Below are positions 1-8,468 of a stretch of 64,000 nt of DNA, in pieces. Where the stretch lies: the NCBI RefSeq assembly GCF_041929845.1, contig NZ_JBHEEH010000001.1:868001-932000 (forward strand), given 5' to 3'. Below the pieces are notes generated by a model. That model was not told the DNA's origin. It was given only the letters and a program-made list of their open reading frames with translations, and made no database searches. The DNA is from Paenochrobactrum pullorum (GTDB taxonomy: Bacteria; Pseudomonadota; Alphaproteobacteria; Rhizobiales; Rhizobiaceae). The position numbers and the translations under genes were made by a program. Numbering within the stretch: the stretch's first letter is position 1; each line of letters starts with the position of its first letter.

Positions 1-1
1 T

Positions 2-151
2 GAGCAAGATCAAGGGCTTAGCAAGGATCAGCGGTTGGCCCACTGTATTGCCGATGAGTTTGAGCGACGTGGCTTAGTAATTTATCCGCGTGAGCCAGGC
101 AGACTTGATAGTCCTGAAGCGCCTATGTGGACGAGGCATGGCCAAGCCTAA
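2..151 (+). CDS. 3' end of a phage gene, unknown function (partial)
   Basis: An open frame enters from the left edge and stops at TAA 149-151. The visible 49 residues are charged and end in a segment rich in Pro, Arg and Trp. It overlaps the HNH start at 138 by 14 bases, a spacing typical of tightly packed phage genes, so I read it as the C terminus of the preceding phage gene. I do not recognise a family. The real start lies outside the window. Confidence 0.5.
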   Translation, partial: EQDQGLSKDQRLAHCIADEFERRGLVIYPREPGRLDSPEAPMWTRHGQA

Positions 152-446
152 CCACCGCAGCGCAGAAGCAGCTGCCTATCGTAAGCATTATAAAACTGCC
201 CGATGGCGTCGTATTCGTGATGGTCAGTTATCAAAGCAACCGTTGTGTGAATGGTGCCTAATCTCCGAAATCATTGAACCTGCCACAGTCGTTCACCACG
301 GCGATGGTGGTCACAAAGGAGATGATCACAAGTTCTGGAACGGCCCATTCATCTCACTCTGCAAGTCATGCCACGATAGTCATGGCAAGCGCGAAGACCT
401 AGGACAGATGGTCATCAGATTCGACGCTCAAGGCTGGCCGCTCTGA
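138..446 (+). CDS. Phage HNH endonuclease
   Basis: A 102-residue HNH nuclease. Two CxxC-type zinc knuckles (CEWC near residue 37 and CKSC near residue 78) flank the VVHH catalytic segment, and the second knuckle runs into CHDSHGKR, the usual end of this family. In HK97-type cos phages such a gene sits just before the terminase genes and takes part, with the terminase, in cutting DNA at cos; the position here fits. I chose ATG 138 because the longer frame from 90 adds residues with no family resemblance and overlaps the upstream gene much further. The family is clear; the role in packaging is inferred from position. Confidence 0.85.
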   Translation: MAKPNHRSAEAAAYRKHYKTARWRRIRDGQLSKQPLCEWCLISEIIEPATVVHHGDGGHKGDDHKFWNGPFISLCKSCHDSHGKREDLGQMVIRFDAQGWPL

Positions 447-578
447 CCAGACCCCTGGGGGGGGGTATCATCGAACCGTCGAAGGTGGTCGGTCGTGGGA
501 CCGTAAGTGGGCGAACGGGCAGGTATCCGCACTTCAAAAGTTGAGGCAAAATAATTTTACATCATAAAGGATTTCAAA
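447..578 (+). other. Putative cos region between HNH and terminase genes
   Basis: A 132-base gap with no gene. It begins with CCCC, T and an unbroken run of nine G (457-465), followed by a small hairpin, CGGTC-GTGG-GACCG (490-503). In cos-type phages with an HNH-terS-terL order the cohesive-end site normally lies here. No cleavage point can be assigned from sequence alone. The last 20 bases hold the AAAGG ribosome-binding site of the small terminase. Confidence 0.35.
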
Positions 579-953
579 ATGGCTGCGCCAAGAAATCCCC
601 TCGGTAAAGCTAAGCTAGAGGGGCGAGATACAAAAGACCCTCAGCGATTTAAAAGTCGGAAAGAACCCAAAATAAGCGCTGACATTGGCATGCCACCGAA
701 ATGGATGAATGCTGATCAAGCGAAAGTATGGCGACTGTTTTGGAAAGAGTTACCATGGCTGAATGGTTCACATAGGGCTCTCTTAGAAATTGCCACTACG
801 ATCCGAACACGCATTATTGCGAATGAAGAGGTCGGCGTGCAAGCACTTAACCTTTTGCGCCAGTGCCTCGGGCAAATGGGCGCCACGCCGGCGGATGCCA
901 CTAAGGTTTCGTTCCCCGATGGTGAAGAAGAGAAGGACGATCTCGTTGATTAA
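579..953 (+). CDS. Phage terminase small subunit
   Basis: A 124-residue protein directly before the large terminase, overlapping it by 8 bases. The basic N terminus (PLGKAKLEGRD followed by a KSRKEPK stretch) leads into a helical middle segment with the WMNADQAKVW and ALLEIATTI motifs seen in P27-like small terminases, and the C terminus is acidic (DGEEEKDDLVD). Small terminases recognise the packaging site and present DNA to the large subunit. Identification rests on position, length and these weak motifs. The start ATG 579 follows an AAAGG sequence. Confidence 0.75.
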   Translation: MAAPRNPLGKAKLEGRDTKDPQRFKSRKEPKISADIGMPPKWMNADQAKVWRLFWKELPWLNGSHRALLEIATTIRTRIIANEEVGVQALNLLRQCLGQMGATPADATKVSFPDGEEEKDDLVD

Positions 954-2796
954 AACTCCGGCACTTGACCGTGTGAGTGCATATGCGCGTGCGGTTCTTG
1001 ATGGTGTTGAAGTTGCGGGACCACATGTGCGTAATGCATGTCAGCGGCATTTTGATGATTTAGCCCAAGCCGCTGATCGCGGTTACTTTTGGGATGATGC
1101 AAAGGCTCATCGCGTTATGCGCTTCTTTGAGGAGCGCCTAAAGCTTAATGATGGCCAGTTTGACGGTAAGCCCTTTAGACTGCATGCATCCCAAGCATTT
1201 AAACTTGGTTCGTTATTCGGCTGGGTTAATGCTGATGGTAAGCGCCGTTTTCGTCGTGCTTACATAGAAGAAGGCAAGGGCAACGGTAAATCGCCATTTG
1301 CTGGTGGACTTGGTCTTTATGGCCTGATGGCTGATGGTGAGGCTGGTGCGCAAATTTATGCTGCAGCAGCCAAGAAAGAGCAGGCACAAATCCTGTTTCA
1401 GGATGCAGTTAAGATGGCCCGTGCAGCTCCTAAGTTATCAGGGCGCCTGTCATTCAGCGGCGGTATAGGGCGAGAGTTCAATGTCGCTTTTTTGGAAAAG
1501 AAGGCATTCTTTCGTCCCATTTCCAAAGATGCTGGCAAGACTGGCTCGGGTCCACGTCCACACTTCGCACTTCTAGATGAGGTGCATGAGCATCCAGACC
1601 GTTCAGTTGGTGAAATGCTCGAGCGTGGCTTTAAGTTTCGTCAGCAGCCGTTGTTGTTTATGATCACTAATAGCGGCAGCGATAGGAACTCTTTCTGCTG
1701 GGAAGAGCATGAACATGCTGTTCGTGTCGCTGCGGGCACACAAACACCTGACGATGATTTCACTTATATCGGCGAGGTGCTGGATGATACTACTTTTAGC
1801 TATGTGTGTGCCTTGGATAAGACAGACGATCCGCTCGAAGATCCGACGTGCTGGAAAAAAGCCAATCCGCTTTTAGGTGTTATTTTAACTAATGACTATC
1901 TTGCGGGTGTTGTCTCGCAGGCCAAACAAATACCAGGCAAGTTGAACGGAATTTTGCGGCTTCATTTCTGCGTCTGGACATCGGCGGATAAGGCGTGGAT
2001 GCCGCGCGAGACCGTGGACAGCGTAATGGATGATTTCAATCCGCTGGAAGAGCACGCTGGCAAAAAGCTTTTCTTGTCAGTGGATTTATCTGCATCACGT
2101 GACATGACAGCATTGGCATGCGCGGTGCAGACCGGCTCCAAAGCTATGGAGCGGGAGGACGGCACGACTGTTGAGTTGCCGACCTTTGACGCGTGGATTG
2201 AAGCGTGGACGCCTGCTGACACTCTTAAAGCGCGAGCATTGGCAGATAAAATGCCTTACGATGTTTGGGTGGATCAGGGTTTCTTGAATGCGTCGCCAGG
2301 CAGCCGCATTCGTTACGATTTCGTAGCAGCTCGTGTTGCTCAGCTCGCGCAAGATTTTGAGATCGCCGGCATAGCATATGACCGCTATGCTTATGATAAA
2401 TTCCGCGAGGAACTTGATGCGATTGGCGTTGAAGTGGAGCACATACCGCATCCGCAGGGCGGGAAGCGGCGGTCAAAAGCCAGTGATCAGAAAATAGAAG
2501 CTGCAAAAGCGGCAGGGTTGCCAGAGCCTCAAGGTTTATGGATGCCTGGATCTGTTACTGAGTTGGAAAATGCCATCATTGATGGTCGAGTTCGCATCAG
2601 ACGTAATCCGGTGCTGATGACCGCTTTGATGGGCGCTACATTCGACCGTGATCCACTCGATAACAGGTGGTTTGTTAAGACAAAAGCATCCGTTCGCATT
2701 GATACGGCTGTGGCACTTGCAATGGTCACGGGCTTTGCCACTGACACGCCGATAGAAGCGCCGAAGCGCGAGTATCAAATGCTGATAATCGGTTAA
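946..2796 (+). CDS. Phage terminase large subunit
   Basis: A 616-residue HK97-type large terminase, the ATP-driven DNA packaging motor and nuclease. A Walker A-like EGKGNGKS lies at about residues 109-116 and a Walker B LLDEVHE at about 209-215. The nuclease half begins at the DLSASRD segment and includes the DRYAYDKF stretch and a late Asp-rich segment. The frame is open from 790, but that part lies inside the small terminase gene and resembles nothing. I chose TTG 946, which has AAGGA nine bases upstream and gives an 8-base overlap with the small subunit. The protein appears complete and has no frame disruption. Confidence 0.93.
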   Translation: MIKTPALDRVSAYARAVLDGVEVAGPHVRNACQRHFDDLAQAADRGYFWDDAKAHRVMRFFEERLKLNDGQFDGKPFRLHASQAFKLGSLFGWVNADGKRRFRRAYIEEGKGNGKSPFAGGLGLYGLMADGEAGAQIYAAAAKKEQAQILFQDAVKMARAAPKLSGRLSFSGGIGREFNVAFLEKKAFFRPISKDAGKTGSGPRPHFALLDEVHEHPDRSVGEMLERGFKFRQQPLLFMITNSGSDRNSFCWEEHEHAVRVAAGTQTPDDDFTYIGEVLDDTTFSYVCALDKTDDPLEDPTCWKKANPLLGVILTNDYLAGVVSQAKQIPGKLNGILRLHFCVWTSADKAWMPRETVDSVMDDFNPLEEHAGKKLFLSVDLSASRDMTALACAVQTGSKAMEREDGTTVELPTFDAWIEAWTPADTLKARALADKMPYDVWVDQGFLNASPGSRIRYDFVAARVAQLAQDFEIAGIAYDRYAYDKFREELDAIGVEVEHIPHPQGGKRRSKASDQKIEAAKAAGLPEPQGLWMPGSVTELENAIIDGRVRIRRNPVLMTALMGATFDRDPLDNRWFVKTKASVRIDTAVALAMVTGFATDTPIEAPKREYQMLIIG

Positions 2797-2814
2797 TCCA
2801 ATCAAGGAAAATCA

Positions 2815-4764
2815 ATGAATAGAGCTTATTCGGTCCTGAATATCAGGGCCGTTAATGAGGACGAGCGCGTCATTGAGGGTATTGCCTCAACGCCTACGGC
2901 TGACAGAATGGGTGATGTTGTTGAGCCTTTAGGGGCTAAATTTGCACTGCCTATGCCTCTTTTATGGCAACACAATGCTAATCAGCCTGTTGGTCATGTC
3001 GAATTCGCAGAGCCTACAGAGAAGGGCATCCCCTTTAAGGCTCGTGTTGTCAAAGTCGATGAGCCGGGCACGCTGAAAGACCGAACAGACGAAGCATGGC
3101 AAAGCGTCAAGCTCGGTCTTGTGAGAGCTGTTTCTATTGGTTTCAGGTCGCTCAGCTACGAAATAATGAAGGCAGGCGGCTTACGGTTCAAAGAGTGGGA
3201 ATGGCTAGAGCTTTCCCTAGTGACTGTTCCGGCCAATGCCGACGCGACCATTACCACAATTAAATCGATCGATGCACAACAGCGGGCCGCGTCAGGCCAT
3301 TCTGCTGTTGGTGTCGTGCGACCTTCCAAGACCGGCGCTGCGGTCAAATCCATCCCTATTACTCCGGCAAGGAATTATACAATGAATATTCAAGAACAAA
3401 TCAAAGCTTTTGAAGCTACCCGTGCACAGAAATCTACTGCAATGACTGCTCTGATGCAGAAAGCGGCAGACGAAAGTGTTACGCTCGACGCTGATCAGTC
3501 GGCGGAATACGATGGCCTTGTGGCTGAAGTTAAGTCTATTGACGATCATCTTGTTCGTCTGCGGGAATTAGAGAAAAACCACGTTGCAACTGCCACTGAC
3601 GTGACTGGCATTAAGACGGTGGAAAGTGCAAGCATTGCCCGTGGTGCGGTTTCGGCAAGCGTTAAGAAAGAACTGCCTAAAGGCACAGCTTTTACACGCT
3701 ATGCAATTGCGTTGGCGCGCTCTAAAGGCAACGTAATGCAGGCCGCAGAGATTGCTAAGGATTGGGGTGATACTCCAGAAGTTGAGACTGTACTTCGCTC
3801 CGCAGTTTCAGCAGGAAGCACTACAGATGCCGCATGGGCAAAGCCGCTTGTTGAATATCAGAATATGTCCAGCGAGTTTGTTGACCTATTGCGTCCGCAA
3901 ACAATCATTGGTCGTATTCCTGGCCTTCGTAATGTGCCGTTCAATATTAACATTCCGCGTCAGACAGCAGGCTCGTCCGCTCAGTGGGTGGGTGAAGGCA
4001 AACCGAAACCTGTAAGCTCTCTTGCATTCGACAACATCAAGCTGGGTCATGCTAAGCTTGCTGGCATTGTTGTTTTGACTGATGAGCTGGTGAAGTTCTC
4101 AAACCCTTCAGCCGAAGCTCTTGTGCGTCAGGATTTGATCAATACAATCGTCCAGACCATGGACAAGGATTTTGTTGATCCTGCTAAAGCCGCAGGCGCG
4201 GGTGGTGTTTCGCCTGCATCCATCACAAATGGCGTAACGCCGGTGATTGCAAGTGGTAAAACTGCGGATGATGTCCGTGCTGATGTTAAGGCACTCTTCA
4301 GCAAGTTCCTGTCAGCCAATATGTCGCTATCAGGTGCTGTATGGATCATGACAGAAACGCAGGCTCTTGGTTTGGCTCTACTGTTAAATCCTCTTGGTCA
4401 GCCTGAATTCAATGGTCTGTCAATTAACGGTAACAGTGGTGGTACGTTCTTTGGTCTGCCTGTTGTGCTGTCTGAGAATATTCCGGCGAATGCTGGTTCT
4501 GGTGACCCTGTTGAGGGTGCTGGTTCACGTATTATTCTTGCTAAGGCAACCGAAATTCTTTTGGCAGATGATGGTCAGGTGATGCTTGATGCATCCCGTG
4601 AAGCGTCGCTTGAAATGGATAGCGCGCCGACTGGTTCTGGCTCTTCTTTGATCAGTTTGTGGCAACACAACATGGTTGGTATTCGTGCTGAGCGCTTCAT
4701 TAACTGGGCTAAGCGTCGTGATGGCGTTGTGCAGTTTATCGATAGTGCAAACTACGGCGGTTAA
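2815..4764 (+). CDS. Fused HK97-type prohead protease and major capsid protein
   Basis: A 649-residue protein with two normally separate functions. Residues 1 to about 150 are an HK97-family prohead protease (EGIAST, the His in LLWQHN, the Ser in AVSIGF, and LSLVTVPAN). A linker and a helical scaffold-like region (about 190-260, beginning NIQEQIKAFEATRAQ) follow. From about residue 340 comes the HK97 capsid fold (RPQTIIGRIPG, WVGEGKPKPVSS, LTDELVKFS and a C-terminal RAERFINW). The protease would process the scaffold and itself during head maturation. SD AAGGA precedes ATG 2815. A second start inside the gene (ATG 3382) may give capsid protein alone. Confidence 0.9.
   Translation: MNRAYSVLNIRAVNEDERVIEGIASTPTADRMGDVVEPLGAKFALPMPLLWQHNANQPVGHVEFAEPTEKGIPFKARVVKVDEPGTLKDRTDEAWQSVKLGLVRAVSIGFRSLSYEIMKAGGLRFKEWEWLELSLVTVPANADATITTIKSIDAQQRAASGHSAVGVVRPSKTGAAVKSIPITPARNYTMNIQEQIKAFEATRAQKSTAMTALMQKAADESVTLDADQSAEYDGLVAEVKSIDDHLVRLRELEKNHVATATDVTGIKTVESASIARGAVSASVKKELPKGTAFTRYAIALARSKGNVMQAAEIAKDWGDTPEVETVLRSAVSAGSTTDAAWAKPLVEYQNMSSEFVDLLRPQTIIGRIPGLRNVPFNINIPRQTAGSSAQWVGEGKPKPVSSLAFDNIKLGHAKLAGIVVLTDELVKFSNPSAEALVRQDLINTIVQTMDKDFVDPAKAAGAGGVSPASITNGVTPVIASGKTADDVRADVKALFSKFLSANMSLSGAVWIMTETQALGLALLLNPLGQPEFNGLSINGNSGGTFFGLPVVLSENIPANAGSGDPVEGAGSRIILAKATEILLADDGQVMLDASREASLEMDSAPTGSGSSLISLWQHNMVGIRAERFINWAKRRDGVVQFIDSANYGG
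3369..3384 (+). promoter_or_regulatory. Internal ribosome-binding site and in-frame start within the protease-capsid gene
   Basis: AAGGA (3369-3373) lies eight bases before ATG 3382, in frame with the fusion gene and exactly at the junction between the protease linker and the scaffold-capsid part. Initiation here would give a 460-residue capsid precursor without protease. The arrangement resembles nested protease/scaffold genes of other phages; whether this start is used is inference. Confidence 0.5.
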
Positions 4765-4770
4765 TGGATT

Positions 4771-4796
4771 GGGGAGCTTCGGCTCCCCTCTCTTTT
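4771..4796 (+). terminator. Hairpin with U-rich tail after the capsid gene
   Basis: GGGGAGC, TTCG loop, GCTCCCC: a perfect 7-bp stem with a UUCG tetraloop followed by TCTCTTTT. It begins six bases after the capsid stop codon. It may act as a partial terminator or as an mRNA 3' stabiliser that raises capsid output relative to later genes. Confidence 0.7.
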
Positions 4797-4809
4797 ACGG
4801 GAGATATAT

Positions 4810-4995
4810 GTGAATACAGAATTATATTTAAAAGCTTATTTTGACGGCTTCACAACAGCATTTCAGATCGCAAATGAGATTGTCAACGAAGAGCTTAAGG
4901 CTGTTGACGTTGAATCTAAGGTGGATTCAGGCAAGCGTTCTGACATTGAGCTGGTTGCGCAGATTCAGCGCCTTCGTAGTAGAGGCTTAATTTAG
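4810..4995 (+). CDS. Small phage protein, unknown
   Basis: A 61-residue protein, acidic and mostly helical by composition (EIVNEELKAVDVESK, then IELVAQIQRLRSRGLI). The start is GTG 4810, preceded by a GGGAG sequence. It lies between the capsid hairpin and another small gene in the head module. No family recognised. Its place suggests a head or connector accessory role, but nothing in the sequence shows it. Confidence 0.55.
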   Translation: MNTELYLKAYFDGFTTAFQIANEIVNEELKAVDVESKVDSGKRSDIELVAQIQRLRSRGLI

Positions 4996-5026
4996 TGGCG
5001 GCACATTCTATTCGTAGGAGCAAGGA

Positions 5027-5221
5027 ATGAAACTCATTGCAATTAAGCCACTCCGATATGCCGGAATGTCATTGCTACCAGACGAAGAATTTGAAGCATC
5101 AGCAAAAGATGCGCGCTTGTTAAAAGCTATTGGTAAGGCTGCCGATGCACCCGAACCAGCCGCGACAGTTGAGCCAAAGAAACAAACTGTTCGCAAACAA
5201 CGGGCAAAAACTGGAGAATAG
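5027..5221 (+). CDS. Small phage protein, unknown
   Basis: A 64-residue protein. The first half (MKLIAIKPLRYAGMSLLPDEEF) has the compact beta-rich look of small head-module proteins; the second half is low-complexity and basic (PAATVEPKKQTVRKQRAK). SD AGGA lies ahead of ATG 5027, and the stop at 5219-5221 is two bases before the portal ATG, so it is probably co-translated with the portal. No family can be named with confidence. Confidence 0.6.
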   Translation: MKLIAIKPLRYAGMSLLPDEEFEASAKDARLLKAIGKAADAPEPAATVEPKKQTVRKQRAKTGE

Positions 5222-5222
5222 A

Positions 5223-6575
5223 ATGAACTTTTTCGGTTTGTCGATTACGCGGCAGAAATCAGCCGGCCTCTCGCCCGTCGATAACCGAGGCGGTTTATGG
5301 GGCGTGATCCGTGAGCCTTTTACTGGTGCCTGGCAGCGTAATATGGAAGTCACTACTGATACAGCAGTGACAAATCCTACCTTGTTTAGATGCTTGTCGT
5401 TGATTGCTTCTGATATTGCGAAAATGCGTATTCGTTATGTCGTTGAAGATAATGACAAGATATGGACAGAAGTCGAACACACTGAGATTACCAAAGTGTT
5501 GCGCAGCCCTAATCGGTATCAAAACAGGATTCAGTTTTTCGAAAGCTGGATGATGTCCAAACTTGCTCATGGCAATACCTATGTCTTGAAGCAACGTTCT
5601 TCCGACGGCAAAATTGCTGCTCTTTATATCCTTGACCCTAATCGTGTGAAGGTTCTTATTTCCACTGATGGATCCGTCTATTATCAGCTGCAACGCGATG
5701 ATTTAGCCTCACAGCACGCTGACAGTGTGACCGTTCCAGCATCTGAAATTATACACGATCGATGGAATACAATTTTCCATCCTATGGTCGGATTATCGCC
5801 TATTATGGCGGGTGGATTAGCGGCTGCTCAAGGTTTGAGCATTCAGCGAAATTCAGCAAGATTTTTCAATAACGGGTCAATGCCTGGTGGTATTTTATCC
5901 GCACCTGGTGCAATCGACCCAGAGAACGCCAAGCGTCTCAAAGATTTTTGGGATCAGAATTATACAGGTGACAATGCCGGAAAAATTGCCGTTCTTGGCG
6001 ATGGCCTGAGTTATTCACCATTAGCTATGAACGCGATGGATTCTCAATTGATTGAGCAGTTGAAATGGTCTGCTGAAACGATCTGTTCGGTTATGGGCGT
6101 ACCACCGCATAAGGTCGGAGTTGGACAAGCGCCATCACTCAATAACGTCGAAGCACTTGATCAGCAGTATTATTCACAGTGCGTGCAGATCCATATTGAG
6201 AGCATCGAAACGTGCCTTGATGACGGGTTTGCATGTGAGGTTGGCACGGGTACTGAATTTGATCTTTCTGATCTTTTTCGCATGGATAGTGCGACGCTCG
6301 TTAAAACCGAAGCCGATGCGGTCAAAGCAGGTATGAAAACAATTAACGAGAGTAGGCAAGTTTTGAACCTAGCACCGGTCGCAGGTGGAGATACTCCGTA
6401 CTTGCAGCAACAGTATTACAGCTTAGCCGCACTTGATAAGCGCGACCAGCAGGACGATCCATTCTCAACGGGTAAATCCGACAAACCGGCGGAAGGGCTG
6501 CCACCACCACAAGAAGACCAGACAGAAAAGCTCATTGCGGCTTTCACAACAAAAGCCGCCGAGGTGCTGAAATGA
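5223..6575 (+). CDS. Phage portal protein (HK97 family)
   Basis: A 450-residue portal protein, the dodecameric ring through which DNA enters the head. The TNPTLFRCLSLIASDIAKM segment near residue 45, LYILDPNRV, the segment HDRWNTIFHPMVGLSPI, and SAETICSVMGVPPHKVG near residue 290 are typical of the family. The start is ATG 5223; an open frame continues upstream but overlaps the preceding gene. In HK97 the portal gene precedes protease and capsid, while here it follows them. It overlaps the next gene by four bases (ATGA). Confidence 0.92.
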   Translation: MNFFGLSITRQKSAGLSPVDNRGGLWGVIREPFTGAWQRNMEVTTDTAVTNPTLFRCLSLIASDIAKMRIRYVVEDNDKIWTEVEHTEITKVLRSPNRYQNRIQFFESWMMSKLAHGNTYVLKQRSSDGKIAALYILDPNRVKVLISTDGSVYYQLQRDDLASQHADSVTVPASEIIHDRWNTIFHPMVGLSPIMAGGLAAAQGLSIQRNSARFFNNGSMPGGILSAPGAIDPENAKRLKDFWDQNYTGDNAGKIAVLGDGLSYSPLAMNAMDSQLIEQLKWSAETICSVMGVPPHKVGVGQAPSLNNVEALDQQYYSQCVQIHIESIETCLDDGFACEVGTGTEFDLSDLFRMDSATLVKTEADAVKAGMKTINESRQVLNLAPVAGGDTPYLQQQYYSLAALDKRDQQDDPFSTGKSDKPAEGLPPPQEDQTEKLIAAFTTKAAEVLK

Positions 6576-7132
6576 TTGATGCAACAAAACTAGCTGAAGC
6601 TGTTCTTGGCACTTTGAAAGGCTACGTTGATGCAGCTTGTGGTAAGCTTAACGAGCGCCTAGTCGCTGTCGAAGCCCGTGAAATGCGCGATGGTCGTGAC
6701 GGCTTGCCAGGTGTACCAGGGCGTGACGGTAAAGATGGTCGTGACGGCGATAAAGGTCATGACGGTGCCGATGGCCTTGGCTTTGATGATCTGTCAATTG
6801 ATTACGACGGTGAGAGGTCAATCACTTTGCGATTTGTTCAAGGTGAACGCATCAAAGAATTTCCTTTAATGCTGCCCATCCCGCTCGACCGAGGGCAATA
6901 TAAGTCCGGCGCTGATTATGTTCGCGGCGATGCTGCCACATATGGCGGTTCTCTTTGGATTGCTCAAAAAGCGACTGGCGATAAGCCTGGTACGTCTGAT
7001 GCATGGCGTTTAGCCGTTAAGTGCGGTCGTGATGGTAAAAATGGCAAAGACGGAGAGCGTGGCGAACGAGGCTTTGAAGGTCGGCCAGGTAAAGACCTGA
7101 CACAACTTGGTCTGGATGGTGAGAAATGGTAA
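6572..7132 (+). CDS. Collagen-like phage protein with a CBM5/12-like module
   Basis: A 186-residue protein with Gly-X-Y triplets in two blocks, about residues 40-66 (GRDGLPGVPGRDGKDGRDG and on) and about 150-178. Between them lies a globular segment containing YKSGADYVRGDAATYGGSLW, which resembles carbohydrate-binding modules of the CBM5/12 type. Collagen-like blocks in phages form trimeric rods, usually in fibres. Here the gene sits inside the head-connector cluster between portal and connector, so it could be a capsid decoration or neck fibre that binds cell-surface sugars. That role is inference. Confidence 0.75.
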   Translation: MIDATKLAEAVLGTLKGYVDAACGKLNERLVAVEAREMRDGRDGLPGVPGRDGKDGRDGDKGHDGADGLGFDDLSIDYDGERSITLRFVQGERIKEFPLMLPIPLDRGQYKSGADYVRGDAATYGGSLWIAQKATGDKPGTSDAWRLAVKCGRDGKNGKDGERGERGFEGRPGKDLTQLGLDGEKW

Positions 7133-7434
7133 AACTCGTCACATTGGAAGCAGCCAAACGCCGTCAACGGATTTTCCACAATGATGATGACGCTGACTTG
7201 GAAACAATGATCGAACAGGCTTCTGATATAATCCTTAATTATATCAACCGACCTGAAACTGAATGGACAGATCAAACCGCGCCGTCTCTTATACAGGCGG
7301 CGGTTTTGTATCAGGTTGGTTTAATGTGGGCCGACCGCGGTGACACTGAGCCGATTTATTCGGCTGCTGATGGCTATCTTGACCGGCGCATTACTTCCAT
7401 TCTCCACCGATATCGCAAACCAATAATGGCATGA
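7126..7434 (+). CDS. Phage head-tail connector protein
   Basis: A 102-residue all-helical protein of the HK97 gp6-like connector type: it opens with VTLEAAKRRQRI, carries DLETMIEQASDIILNYIN, and ends with DGYLDRRITSILHRYRKP. These proteins form the ring under the portal. It overlaps the collagen-like gene by seven bases and precedes the head-closure gene, the usual order. The family match is by pattern and position. Confidence 0.8.
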   Translation: MVKLVTLEAAKRRQRIFHNDDDADLETMIEQASDIILNYINRPETEWTDQTAPSLIQAAVLYQVGLMWADRGDTEPIYSAADGYLDRRITSILHRYRKPIMA

Positions 7435-7442
7435 GGTAAGAT

Positions 7443-7631
7443 ATGGCTTGGGTTAAATTCAAAACCGATTTTGAATATAGGCAACCGTCACACTCGATTG
7501 ATTACAAAGCAGGGTGGTCTGGATCTGTCCGTGAGCAATGCGCAGTAGCCGCAGTCGCAGCTGGTGCAGCGGATCGTATCAAGACCCCCAATAAAGGCGA
7601 GGCGGTGGCTGCTGATGAAACGCTCACGTAG
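7443..7631 (+). CDS. Small phage protein, unknown
   Basis: A 62-residue protein beginning MAWVKFKTDFEYRQPSH, with an alanine-rich segment (CAVAAVAAGAADRI) and an acidic end. A GAGGTAAGAT sequence serves as SD. Its end overlaps the next gene by 17 bases. Similar very short genes with a WVKF/F-aromatic start occur in the neck regions of many siphophages, but I can assign no function. Confidence 0.6.
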   Translation: MAWVKFKTDFEYRQPSHSIDYKAGWSGSVREQCAVAAVAAGAADRIKTPNKGEAVAADETLT

Positions 7632-7968
7632 CATCACGGGCACACTTAATCATCGTATCATTTTTTTAAAGCGTGAAGAAATAGACGATGGTTTTGGCGG
7701 AACACGTGGCGATTGGGTTGACCAGTTCACGGTGCCGGCACGATTAAAACCGCGCATGGGGTCAGAAACGGTCATCGCATCGCGCCTTCAAGGCGTGCAG
7801 CCCTACACGATTACTGTGCATTCTTCCAATCAAACGCGTCAGATTACACCAGCATGGCAAGCAAAAAATGCGCAAACTGGTGAAGCCTATGACATTAAGT
7901 CAATCATCAATCCTGATGAGCGAAATCAATATCTTGAAATGTTGGCCGTCTATGATGGAAAAAACTGA
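7615..7968 (+). CDS. Phage head closure (head-tail adaptor) protein
   Basis: A 117-residue protein of the SPP1 gp16-like head-closure family: LNHRIIFLKREEIDDGFGGTRGDWV near the N terminus and the segment around RGDW-VPARLKP are typical. It joins the connector ring to the tail. ATG 7615 is chosen because the upstream extension lies inside the preceding gene. The stop shares its last base with the next start (TGATGG). Confidence 0.8.
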   Translation: MKRSRSITGTLNHRIIFLKREEIDDGFGGTRGDWVDQFTVPARLKPRMGSETVIASRLQGVQPYTITVHSSNQTRQITPAWQAKNAQTGEAYDIKSIINPDERNQYLEMLAVYDGKN

Positions 7969-8468
7969 TGGTTCTTAAGACGAAAATCATGGGGCGCGAG
8001 GCTTTAACCAAGCGGCTTCGTGAGTTGGCGCCGAAGGCTATTGAGGCGATGGACAAAACGAAAATGGAAGTCGCCCAAGAAGCTGCGGCAGCTATTGCGG
8101 CTCGCGCTCCAAAGTCGCCAGATGGTGGTGATTATGCCGCCAGCATTAAGGCTGAATTTCAAAGTGATAATGCAGACAAGGTAGTCTTTGGCGGTCGAAA
8201 ATCAAAAGATCCAACAGCTGTCGGGATTTATGGCAGTTATATTTGGCGGTTCTTGGAATTTGGTACCAAGGCATCACTTGGAACAGCACCGCGTCGAGAT
8301 CGACGCTACAAGACGCGTGAGGTCATGACGCAGGGTAAAGGTCCCCATGCTGCTACACCTGCACAACCACATGTGTTTCCCGTCTGGCGTGGAATGCGTA
8401 AAAAGGCTCTCAGCCAGATCAGGCGCGCCCTGAATAAGGGTGTCCGCGAAGCCATGGGTAAAAAGTAA
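7968..8468 (+). CDS. HK97 gp10-family tail/neck protein
   Basis: A 166-residue protein of the HK97 gp10 family. A basic N terminus (KRLRELAPKAIEAMDKTKMEVAQEAA) is followed by ARAPKSPDGGDYAASI, then the conserved WRFLEFGTKASLGTAPRRDRRY region and AQPHVFPVWRGMRKKA. These proteins act at the head-tail junction. It is packed directly against genes on both sides (one-base overlap upstream, none downstream). Confidence 0.85.
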   Translation: MVLKTKIMGREALTKRLRELAPKAIEAMDKTKMEVAQEAAAAIAARAPKSPDGGDYAASIKAEFQSDNADKVVFGGRKSKDPTAVGIYGSYIWRFLEFGTKASLGTAPRRDRRYKTREVMTQGKGPHAATPAQPHVFPVWRGMRKKALSQIRRALNKGVREAMGKK

